A stretch of DNA of 5,271 nt from Campylobacteraceae bacterium (GCA_031276365.1 JAISNG010000150.1:1-5271); one strand, 5' to 3'. Shown: positions 1 through 5,271, counted from the stretch's first letter. The notes: generated by a model not told the origin, from the sequence alone. Numbers and translations are program-made.

Positions 1-1
1 C

Positions 2-541
2 AAAGCGGCAACTTTCATACGCGACATCAGCGACATCATGATGAGTTCACCATCAATCGTCATAGGAGCGTTTATCTATGCGATTTTGGTTCATCCTTTC
101 GGACATTTTTCAGGCTGGGCAGGCATAGCCGCGCTCGTGGTCATAATGGTGCCGATAGTCTTAAGAGTAACCGACGATATGCTCTCATTGGTTCCGCAAA
201 CTCAAAGAGAAGCCGCTGCCGCCTTGGGAGCTTCAAGATACAAAGTCATAACAGGAGTCGTTTACAGAGGCGCAAAAACAGGCATTTTAACAGGAGCATT
301 ACTAGCGATTGCAAGTTTAAGCGGCGAAACCGCCACACTTCTATTTACATCGTTTAATAACAATTTTTTTAGTATGGATTTAAGCGCGCCCGTATCATCG
401 CTTACGGTTACTATGTTCAACTATGCGACAAGTCCTTATGCCGATTGGCAGGCTCTTGGCTGGGCGGCTGCATTTTTGCTGTCTGTTTTCGTGCTTGGTA
501 TAAATATACTCGGCAGAGTAATTATCAAAAAAAGGAGATAA
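2..541 (+). CDS. pstA: Phosphate ABC transporter permease PstA (C-terminal part, cut by window start)
   Basis: Inner-membrane permease subunit of the high-affinity phosphate importer PstSCAB. The frame is open from base 2, so the in-frame ATG at 38 is internal and the gene begins before the window. 179 residues are visible, roughly the last 60 percent of a usual PstA of about 280-300. Seen directly: a PstA-like start reading IRDISDIMMSSPSIVIGAFIY, hydrophobic segments at about residues 18-32, 40-54, 92-108 and 152-172, and the cytoplasmic EAA loop (EAAAALGASRYKVITG, from about residue 70), which docks on the ATPase. This is followed by the typical SLSGETATLLFTS segment. The protein ends in a basic tail (IIKKRR). 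Its stop lies one base before the pstB start codon, and the pstB ribosome binding site is inside its last codons, so the two are translationally coupled. The pairing with pstB makes the assignment firm. Confidence 0.93.
   Translation, partial: KAATFIRDISDIMMSSPSIVIGAFIYAILVHPFGHFSGWAGIAALVVIMVPIVLRVTDDMLSLVPQTQREAAAALGASRYKVITGVVYRGAKTGILTGALLAIASLSGETATLLFTSFNNNFFSMDLSAPVSSLTVTMFNYATSPYADWQALGWAAAFLLSVFVLGINILGRVIIKKRR
532..537 (+). promoter_or_regulatory. Shine-Dalgarno of pstB, fixing a TTG start
   Basis: AAGGAG lies in the last codons of pstA and ends 5 bases before TTG at 543. No ATG or GTG is in frame nearby that would give a better-placed start, and the TTG start yields a protein of normal PstB length. 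This site therefore decides the unusual start codon. Confidence 0.8.
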
Positions 542-542
542 T

Positions 543-1328
543 TTGTCAACTATTGCAAATGTCAAAGAGCAAAAAGCCATTGAAGTGGTAAATCTCTCTT
601 TTACTTACGCTAACACACAACAAAGCAGTCTAACATGCATAAATATGCCTATCGCGCAAAATAAAATCACCGCCCTCATAGGTCCAAGCGGCTGCGGCAA
701 GACTACGCTTTTGCGATGTTTTAATCGTATTCATGATTTATACGCAGGTAATATTTATGATGGCAAAATCATCTTTAATAACCAAAATATACTTGAACCT
801 AAAACCGATTTGATTGAATTGCGCACAAAAATCGGTATGATTTTTCAAAAGCCGACTTCATTTCCTATGTCCATTTGGGATAATATCGCATACGGTTTGA
901 GGCTAAAGGGCATACATGCAAAATCCGAATTAAACGACAAGATAGAGAAAGCCTTAAAGGGCGCTGCTATCTGGAATGAGGTCAAAGACAGGCTGAGAAG
1001 CGATGCAAATTCGCTATCAGGCGGTCAGCAGCAGAGGCTTTGCATAGCCCGTGCGATAGCTGTAGAGCCGCAGGTGCTATTGTTTGACGAACCGACATCA
1101 GCGCTTGATCCAATCTCAACACAGGCGGTTGAACAACTCATAACAGAGCTTAAAAACAGTGTCAGCATCATCATCGTAACGCACAATATGCAGCAAGCCG
1201 CGCGCGTAAGCGACTATACGGCGTTCATGTATCTTGGGGATTTGATAGAGTTAAGCCCGACAAAAGAGCTTTTCGTAACTCCCAAAGAGAAATTCACGGA
1301 AGAGTATATCACAGGCAAGTTTGGGTGA
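543..1328 (+). CDS. pstB: Phosphate ABC transporter ATP-binding protein PstB
   Basis: ATPase that drives phosphate import through PstC/PstA on the cytoplasmic face. The 261 residues match the usual PstB length of about 250-260. All ABC motifs are intact: Walker A GPSGCGKTT (47-55), Q-loop Gln102 in the PstB-typical stretch GMIFQKPTSFPMSIWDNIAYG, signature LSGGQQQR (158-165), Walker B VLLFDEP (178-184), D-loop SALD (186-189) and switch His214 (VTHNMQQAARVSD). The PstB-type segment LLRCFNRIHDL follows Walker A. Start is TTG at 543, supported by AAGGAG 5 bases upstream. It follows pstA with a one-base gap and is followed after six bases by the olsF-like gene in the same reading frame. By family knowledge it should be induced by phosphate limitation through the PhoB-type response, but the operon promoter is outside the window. 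Confidence 0.96.
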   Translation: MSTIANVKEQKAIEVVNLSFTYANTQQSSLTCINMPIAQNKITALIGPSGCGKTTLLRCFNRIHDLYAGNIYDGKIIFNNQNILEPKTDLIELRTKIGMIFQKPTSFPMSIWDNIAYGLRLKGIHAKSELNDKIEKALKGAAIWNEVKDRLRSDANSLSGGQQQRLCIARAIAVEPQVLLFDEPTSALDPISTQAVEQLITELKNSVSIIIVTHNMQQAARVSDYTAFMYLGDLIELSPTKELFVTPKEKFTEEYITGKFG

Positions 1329-1329
1329 T
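1324..1329 (+). promoter_or_regulatory. Probable weak ribosome binding site for the olsF-like gene
   Basis: GGTGAT overlaps the pstB stop codon and ends 5 bases before ATG at 1335. It can pair with the GATCACC part of the 16S rRNA 3' end, but no purine-rich GGAG core is present. Initiation probably relies partly on ribosomes terminating at pstB. Confidence 0.4.
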
Positions 1330-1334
1330 GCGCC

Positions 1335-3086
1335 ATGTATGCTATTGATACCCTCATAAATCAATACTCCAAGGAACGTAAACTTTCCAAACTGCATGAG
1401 AAGATTTTGCGGTGGATACTGCCGCGTCTATTTCATGAAAAAGAGTTTATAGAGTTTGAGAAAAAATACCCAAGCCTTAAGGGTATAGATTGCATTGATG
1501 AGATACTGCGTTATTTTGAGTTTAGATGCGAATCCGACAGCGCTGATTTGGAAAATATCCCCTCTCATGGCACTGTAATATTTATAGCCAACCACCCCAC
1601 AGGTTCGCTTGATGGTTTAGCGCTTTTGAAGATGATATCTTCCGTAAGACCTGATGTAAAGACAATATCCAATCGTATCTTCTCTCATGTAAAAGCGCTG
1701 AGCGACATATTCATACTTGTGGACAATATGGGAGGACAAACACAGCGCAGTCAAATCAGAGAGATTCATGAGCATTTGCGAAACAAAGGAGCTTTGATAG
1801 TCTTTCCTGCCGGCGAGGTATCAAGACTTACCCCCAAAGGGATAAAAGACCGCAGATGGAACGGCGGATTTGTTAAACTTGCTTCGCGCGTTCATGCAAG
1901 CATAGTGCCCGTCCATGTAAAGGGCAGGAACAGTGTACTGTTTTATCTTTTGTCCATGATTTACAAGCCTCTTTCCACATATTTTCTCATAGATGAGATG
2001 TTCAAACAAAAAGGCAAAAGCATAAAGGTAAGGATAGGCAAACGCATACCATATGAGTATTGGAATAACTCCAAAGTATCTCCAGCCCAAATAGCCAAAT
2101 CTCTTAAAAAACATGTATATCAAATAGGCAAAGGCAAAAAAGGGCACATCAAAGGTGAAGCGCCCATAGCTCTGCCGTCTGAGCGGATAGCTCTCAAGAG
2201 CGCTCTTGAAAAGTGTGAGATTTTGGGAAAGACTTCTGATGATAAGAGTATCTATTTGTATAAAAGAGGTGAAGAGGAGGCATTTTCACCGATACTTCAT
2301 GAACTTGGAAGATTGAGGGAGATAGCTTTCAGAGCTGTCGGGGAGGGAAGCGGCAGAAGGCTTGATTTGGATTGTTACGATAACTACTACTGTCATTTGA
2401 TACTGTGGGACAATCATCAGCTTGACATAGTCGGGGCTTACCGTTTTATGCCTACAGACGAATATAAAAATACAAAGATGCTCTACAGCGATACTCTGTT
2501 TGACTACAATGAAAACATGAGCGAGATTTTAAAACAGAGTATTGAACTTGGAAGAAGTTTTATACAGCCAAAATACTGGGGCAAAAAAGGGTTGGATTAT
2601 CTTTGGCAGGGTATCGGAGCGTATGTTGCGAAAAATCAGAAATACAGGTATCTGTTCGGACCGGTCTCTATCTCCTCATCAATACCGATAGCTGCCCGCG
2701 ACTTGCTCGTGGCATTTTACAGGCTCTATTTTGCTCCTAAAAATATGATTGCCGCATCCAAACGCCCGTATCCATCAACAAAGTTATTGGCGCTTGAAAA
2801 ATTCAACGGCAATGACTACAAGAATGATATGCGAATTCTCAAAAGCATGCTTAACAATATGAACTGCGGTATCCCCACACTTTACAAGCAGTATTCGGAA
2901 CTTTGCGAAGAAGAAGGCGTGCAGTTTATGGATTTTGGTATTGACCCTGATTTTAACGACTGCATAGACGGGCTTGTGTTTGTGGATATATCCATGCTGA
3001 AAAATTCACGCTATGAGCGGTATATCGCGCCGTATTTGCCAAAATCCTCAATCGGAAGAAAAGGGCAGGGCAAAACAGCCGCTTAG
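1335..3086 (+). CDS. olsF: OlsF-like bifunctional acyltransferase (ornithine-lipid synthase)
   Basis: Likely makes ornithine lipid: the C-terminal half would attach a 3-hydroxyacyl chain to the alpha-amino group of ornithine, and the N-terminal half would add the second acyl chain to the hydroxyl of the lyso-lipid. Both steps use acyl-ACP at the membrane. Seen directly: 583 residues in two domains. The N half (about 60-265) is PlsC/OlsA-like, with NHPTGSLDG (86-94; His87 and Asp93 in the HxxxxxD spacing of the hemolysin-like branch), FPAGEVSR (157-164), RWNGGFVKLA (174-183) and IVPVHVKGRN (190-199). The C half (about 285-500) is OlsB/GNAT-like, with ELGRLREIAFRAVGEGSG (323-340), IVGAYRF (365-371), ELGRSFIQPKYWGKKGLDYL (404-423) and YLFGPVSIS (439-447). 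Order and length match OlsF of Serratia and relatives. Its place right after pstB supports a phosphate-starvation role. The alternative is a related 'putative hemolysin' acyltransferase with another amino-acid or lipid substrate, as the substrate cannot be read from sequence. Confidence 0.8.
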   Translation: MYAIDTLINQYSKERKLSKLHEKILRWILPRLFHEKEFIEFEKKYPSLKGIDCIDEILRYFEFRCESDSADLENIPSHGTVIFIANHPTGSLDGLALLKMISSVRPDVKTISNRIFSHVKALSDIFILVDNMGGQTQRSQIREIHEHLRNKGALIVFPAGEVSRLTPKGIKDRRWNGGFVKLASRVHASIVPVHVKGRNSVLFYLLSMIYKPLSTYFLIDEMFKQKGKSIKVRIGKRIPYEYWNNSKVSPAQIAKSLKKHVYQIGKGKKGHIKGEAPIALPSERIALKSALEKCEILGKTSDDKSIYLYKRGEEEAFSPILHELGRLREIAFRAVGEGSGRRLDLDCYDNYYCHLILWDNHQLDIVGAYRFMPTDEYKNTKMLYSDTLFDYNENMSEILKQSIELGRSFIQPKYWGKKGLDYLWQGIGAYVAKNQKYRYLFGPVSISSSIPIAARDLLVAFYRLYFAPKNMIAASKRPYPSTKLLALEKFNGNDYKNDMRILKSMLNNMNCGIPTLYKQYSELCEEEGVQFMDFGIDPDFNDCIDGLVFVDISMLKNSRYERYIAPYLPKSSIGRKGQGKTAA

Positions 3087-3098
3087 ATAATATTTTGG

Positions 3099-3356
3099 TT
3101 ATTCTCCACTGAATATTGGTATTCCTAATGAATCTTTTGGTCGCTTTTTATAATTTTCAGCTGATATTTGCATTTTTTGCGCGCTTGTAAGCTGACCTTT
3201 ACTATATCTTCCTTCATATGCATTTGCGCATTCTGCATCAAACCAATCTTCGCATGAATCTATTTTCTTTTCAGCCTCATCCCAATGCTTTTTATAATAC
3301 TGAACAGATTTTGCTGAACTGCTTTTAGCTTCACCTGCATTACTGCAACCAACCAT
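3099..3356 (-). CDS. EexN-like small lipoprotein, probably with a damaged 5' end
   Basis: Family members are small outer-membrane or periplasmic lipoproteins; the founding EexN proteins of IncN-type conjugative plasmids block entry of a second plasmid (entry exclusion). Many chromosomal relatives have unknown roles. Seen: the core KSVQYYKKHWDEAEKKIDSC followed by CANA (about residues 16-46 from ATG 3356), which resembles the family pattern SVxYYxxHxDEAxxKxxxC...CxNA with its two cysteines (Cys35, Cys43). Cys4 sits in a lipobox-like LMVGC. The ATG at 3356 lies inside that lipobox, so starting there would give 85 residues without an export signal. The missing hydrophobic part is readable in the same frame just upstream (3357-3389) but ends at TAA with no start codon. 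The gene is convergent with olsF, with a 12-base gap. It could be a pseudogene, or hold a sequencing error. The family call is from memory of the motif, not a search. Confidence 0.6.
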   Translation of the reverse strand: MVGCSNAGEAKSSSAKSVQYYKKHWDEAEKKIDSCEDWFDAECANAYEGRYSKGQLTSAQKMQISAENYKKRPKDSLGIPIFSGE

Positions 3357-3392
3357 AAGCGATAACGCAGCTAAATTAAAAAGCGTTTTTTA
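3357..3392 (-). pseudogene. Orphaned signal-peptide coding remnant of the EexN-like lipoprotein
   Basis: Reading the - strand in frame with the lipoprotein, codons 3389-3357 give KTLFNLAALSL, which runs into MVGCSN. Together this is a classic lipoprotein leader (basic start, hydrophobic core, lipobox cysteine). The codon before the Lys is TAA (3392-3390), and no ATG, GTG or TTG lies between it and the internal ATG. An ATA (3393-3391), one frame off, precedes a run of A where a start such as ATG-AAA would be expected. A start-codon change plus an indel in the A run would explain this. Confidence 0.6.
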
Positions 3393-3425
3393 TAGTAAGC
3401 CCACTTAAAAAAATTTATATTATTC

Positions 3426-3451
3426 TCTGCTTTTTTATATAAAAAAGCAGA
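3426..3451. repeat. Perfect 26-bp palindrome, possible + strand terminator or operator
   Basis: Each arm is TCTGCTTTTTTAT or its exact reverse complement, with no mismatch and no spacer. GC pairs are at the outer ends and A/T pairs in the middle, the reverse of a normal terminator. On the + strand it is followed by TTATTTTAA, so a hairpin plus a T-rich tail could end leftover olsF transcription. On the - strand it lies just upstream of the lipoprotein remnant, next to a TATAAA element (3414-3419), so it could equally be a protein-binding site. Confidence 0.6.
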
Positions 3452-3522
3452 TTATTTTAACAAAATGCCTACGCATGAACACGGGCTGACTTTTCAAGTG
3501 AAAGGGTTAAAAAGGTGAAAAA

Positions 3523-3530
3523 ATTATAAT
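3523..3530. promoter_or_regulatory. Symmetrical -10-like element ATTATAAT
   Basis: ATTATAAT is its own reverse complement and so gives a consensus TATAAT on both strands (+ strand 3525-3530, - strand 3528-3523). No convincing -35 is found at the usual distance on either side, which is common in Campylobacterota promoters. Read to the right it would start about 15 bases before the 3552 hairpin; read to the left it would lead into the EexN-like gene. In such AT-rich DNA a chance match is quite possible. Confidence 0.3.
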
Positions 3531-3551
3531 AAAAGGCAACTAAAGCATGTT

Positions 3552-3585
3552 GGCGTTAAGAGTCCGCGCTCTAACGCCCTTTTTT
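3552..3585 (+). terminator. Intrinsic terminator, + strand
   Basis: GGCGTTA (3552-3558) pairs with TAACGCC (3572-3578) and GAG (3560-3562) pairs with CTC (3569-3571), leaving one bulged A (3559) and a six-base loop. C3579 and then six T (3580-3585) follow. Polarity of the T run makes this a + strand terminator, stopping rightward transcription before it runs antisense through the helicase gene. The helicase stop codon (3573-3571 on the - strand) lies in the right arm. On the - strand the hairpin is followed by AACATGC, so it is a poor terminator for the helicase itself. Confidence 0.7.
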
Positions 3586-5043
3586 GCCGCCAAAACTCTT
3601 TTTACTTTCACCGCTTCTTTCATTTCTGCCGCGCTCTTTGCCTGAAGAGCGGCTTTTGTTGCGAAATCGCCCGCCGCCGCGGCGTTTATCGTCATCTTTG
3701 GCGCGCTCTTTTTTTATATAATTTTCAAAAGTTTTGCTGTCCACGCCTATGGAGTTGGGTCCTTTTGTGTCAGCTTTGCCGATAAGCAGTGAAATGGCTT
3801 TGTATGCTATCTGCGCCAAATCAAGCTCTTTTTCCAATTCGTTTACTATCTGCGCGGCTGTAGTGTCTATATTTGCCGACAGTATATTTTGAGCAAGTTT
3901 TTTGACATTGTTTGCTTTCATCTCAAACAGAGTTGGAATTTGCTTTTGCGTTAATTTCGTACCTACCGTTTTGGCAATCCGCTGTAAACTGTGGTACTCT
4001 ATGGGCGTTAAAAGTGTAATCGCCGTTCCCTTTTGTCCTGCTCTTGCGGTTCTGCCTATACGGTGGACGTAACTCTCAGGGTCAAACGGCATGTGATAAT
4101 TAAAAACGTGCGTTATCTCCTTGACATTAAGTCCGCGTGCGGCAACATCGGTAGCAACAAGCGTATCTATATCGCCGTTTCTGAAAGATTTGATAACTTC
4201 CTCACGCTGAGGCTGCTCCATGTCTCCGTGAAGCGTTTTTGTGATGAAACCTGAGGCTATAAGTTTTGTGCCGAGCCTGTCAACCTCTTTTTTCGTACGG
4301 CAGAATATTATTGACTTTTGCGGGTCTAAAGTCTCTAAAAGCCTTATAATAGCGTCGTCGCGTTCATACTCTTCTATAATATAATACTGCTGTTCTATAT
4401 CGGTGTTTGTTGTGGCATTTTGAGGCGTTACGCTGACAAAAGCTGGATTGTTCAGTATCCTTTTAGCCAAAGCTTTGATTGGTTCGGGCATAGTTGCGGA
4501 TAAAAGCATTGTCTGGCGCTCTTTTGGAATGCGCGCAAATATTGCCTCTATATCGTCCAAAAATCCCATGTCAAGCATTTCATCGGCTTCGTCAAGGATA
4601 ACTATTTTAGGTTCAAAGCCGTACAGTTTATTGCTCTTGAGCAAGTCCAGAAGTCTGCCCGGTGTTGCTACTACGACATTTGCACCCTGTTCTATAAGTT
4701 TTAATTGGCGCGAATACGAACTACCGCCGTAAACCGTTACCGTGTGGATATTTCTGTATCGTCCGAAAGAGTACATCTCATCGCTTATTTGTGTTGCAAG
4801 CTCTCTTGTCGGCGTTATAACTAAAATCTGAACGCCCTTTTGCGCCGTGTTTATCATGCTAAGTGCGGGCAGTGAAAATGCCGCCGTTTTGCCTGTGCCT
4901 GTCTGTGCCTGTCCGACAACGTCGCGTCCGCTCAAAATAACAGGTATTATGTCCCGCTGTATCGGGCTTGGTTCTTTAAATCCCGCGTCTTTTACCGCCC
5001 GAAGCACATGCTCATGCAAGCCGAAATTTTCAAATTCATTCAT
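3571..5043 (-). CDS. DEAD-box ATP-dependent RNA helicase, DeaD/CshA type
   Basis: ATP-dependent RNA unwinding enzyme; relatives act in ribosome assembly, mRNA turnover and cold adaptation. The 490-residue protein has every core motif in order: Q motif with Phe7 and PSPIQ (25-29), motif I AQTGTGKT (46-53), Ia PTRELA (78-83), Ib TPGR (127-130), II DEAD (151-154), III SAT (182-184), IV IIFCRTK (245-251), V ATDVAARGLNV (297-307) and VI HRIGRTARAG (327-336). After the two RecA-like domains comes a helical segment (about 370-425), then a lysine/arginine/glycine-rich tail (about 444-490: RRGGGR, KERGRNERSG, FGGKKGR) likely to bind RNA without sequence preference. It is shorter than E. coli DeaD (629) and lacks an evident DbpA-type RNA-binding fold. 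ATG at 5043 is preceded by AGGA with 7 bases spacing. It has its own promoter-like element upstream and looks monocistronic. The subfamily name is less certain than the family. Confidence 0.95.
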   Translation of the reverse strand: MNEFENFGLHEHVLRAVKDAGFKEPSPIQRDIIPVILSGRDVVGQAQTGTGKTAAFSLPALSMINTAQKGVQILVITPTRELATQISDEMYSFGRYRNIHTVTVYGGSSYSRQLKLIEQGANVVVATPGRLLDLLKSNKLYGFEPKIVILDEADEMLDMGFLDDIEAIFARIPKERQTMLLSATMPEPIKALAKRILNNPAFVSVTPQNATTNTDIEQQYYIIEEYERDDAIIRLLETLDPQKSIIFCRTKKEVDRLGTKLIASGFITKTLHGDMEQPQREEVIKSFRNGDIDTLVATDVAARGLNVKEITHVFNYHMPFDPESYVHRIGRTARAGQKGTAITLLTPIEYHSLQRIAKTVGTKLTQKQIPTLFEMKANNVKKLAQNILSANIDTTAAQIVNELEKELDLAQIAYKAISLLIGKADTKGPNSIGVDSKTFENYIKKERAKDDDKRRGGGRFRNKSRSSGKERGRNERSGESKKSFGGKKGR

Positions 5044-5050
5044 CTGTTTG

Positions 5051-5054
5051 TCCT
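5051..5054 (-). promoter_or_regulatory. Shine-Dalgarno of the helicase gene
   Basis: AGGA on the - strand, 7 bases before ATG at 5043. It supports that ATG as the start, and the protein then begins just ahead of the Q-motif phenylalanine as expected for the family. Confidence 0.6.
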
Positions 5055-5141
5055 AATAATTTTTATGTTTAAAGTTTAGTTTTCAAGCTTGGAAGTGCAA
5101 TACTAAGGCATCAATAACGCAAGAACTAAAATAAAGCGCAT

Positions 5142-5150
5142 ATTATAGCA
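5142..5150 (-). promoter_or_regulatory. Extended -10 promoter of the helicase gene
   Basis: TGCTATAAT on the - strand is a perfect extended -10 (TGnTATAAT). The upstream DNA is AT-rich without a recognisable -35. Transcription would begin near 5135, giving a leader of about 90 bases before the ATG at 5043. It lies in the gap after the stop codon of the upstream - strand gene, so it would make the helicase a separate transcription unit. Confidence 0.65.
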
Positions 5151-5178
5151 GAAAATTTAAAAATTTAAGCTTTTTTAT

Positions 5179-5271
5179 CTATTTGGTTTCATTTGCGCTG
5201 ATTATGTCTCTTTTGCCCGTTATCCTGTTTTCTGTCCTTTCGCCCCATACATCGCCGAACAGCATAGTTTT
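5179..5271 (-). CDS. C-terminal end of an unidentified protein (cut by window end)
   Basis: The - strand frame is open from the window edge (first codon 5271-5269) to TAG at 5181-5179, giving 30 residues: KTMLFGDVWGERTENRITGK then RDIISANETK. It is too short to be listed as an ORF on its own, and I do not recognise the family. The hydrophilic, charged composition and normal codon use look like a real protein tail, and the frame closes where the DNA turns strongly AT-rich. It points the same way as the helicase, with about 135 bases between its stop and the helicase start. Confidence 0.5.
   Translation of the reverse strand, partial: KTMLFGDVWGERTENRITGKRDIISANETK

Noticed and set aside
395..580. 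61-codon - strand open frame across the pstA/pstB junction
   Set aside because: It overlaps two firmly assigned genes in antisense and has no supporting signals.
1328..1348. Six-codon minigene starting at ATG 1328, overlapping the pstB stop as TGATG
   Set aside because: It is out of frame with olsF and ends seven codons in. It is probably chance, although stop-start overlap could help reinitiation.
1821..2147. 108-codon open frame on the - strand inside the olsF-like gene
   Set aside because: It lies wholly within a well-supported domain-coding region and its composition (repeats of Tyr, Phe, Ala) is typical of a shadow frame.
3490..3505. Small hairpin CTTTTC-AAGT-GAAAGG
   Set aside because: The six-pair stem includes a wobble and has no T run on either side, so there is no basis for calling it a terminator or RNA element.
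3357..3570. Possible tRNA, riboswitch or CRISPR in the AT-rich spacer
   Set aside because: No cloverleaf, T-loop GTTCRA motif, conserved aptamer core or repeated spacing was found on either strand.
4033..5056. Three + strand open frames opposite the helicase gene (4033-4254, 4448-4732, 4847-5056)
   Set aside because: All are antisense to conserved helicase motifs, have no ribosome binding site that I can see and show serine/cysteine-rich shadow composition.
5151..5178. A/T-only inverted repeat (AAATTT...AAATTT and AAGCTT with T run) after the right-edge gene
   Set aside because: Pairing is all A-T apart from one GC step, so a terminator cannot be argued; such symmetry is expected in AT-rich spacer.

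Overview
The window looks like chromosomal DNA from a Gram-negative bacterium, most likely one of the Campylobacterota (a Sulfurimonas/Sulfuricurvum-type relative). This rests on protein character, AT-leaning codon use, an extended -10 promoter (TGCTATAAT) without an obvious -35, and a bifunctional OlsF-type acyltransferase. The assignment is an inference from reading the sequence, not from a search.

The left part (1-3086, + strand) is one tightly packed operon. It holds the 3' portion of pstA (phosphate ABC permease), then pstB (phosphate ABC ATPase, with a TTG start placed by a strong Shine-Dalgarno inside the pstA end). Six bases after pstB comes a 583-residue protein joining a PlsC/OlsA-like O-acyltransferase half to an OlsB-like N-acyltransferase half. 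That architecture matches OlsF, the bifunctional ornithine-lipid synthase. The operon would thus pair high-affinity phosphate uptake with a phosphorus-free membrane lipid, two complementary answers to phosphate starvation. phoU, often found after pstB, is not here.

The middle part (3087-3570) holds a small convergent gene on the - strand for an EexN-like lipoprotein. Its lipoprotein signal peptide is readable upstream of the only in-frame ATG but has no start codon, so the 5' end looks damaged. Beyond it is an AT-rich intergenic stretch with a perfect 26-bp palindrome, a symmetrical ATTATAAT -10-like element and a good + strand intrinsic terminator.

The right part (3571-5271, - strand) carries a complete DeaD/CshA-type DEAD-box RNA helicase with a basic RG-rich tail, an extended -10 promoter and a leader of about 90 nt. 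At the edge are the last 30 codons of another - strand gene of unknown identity.
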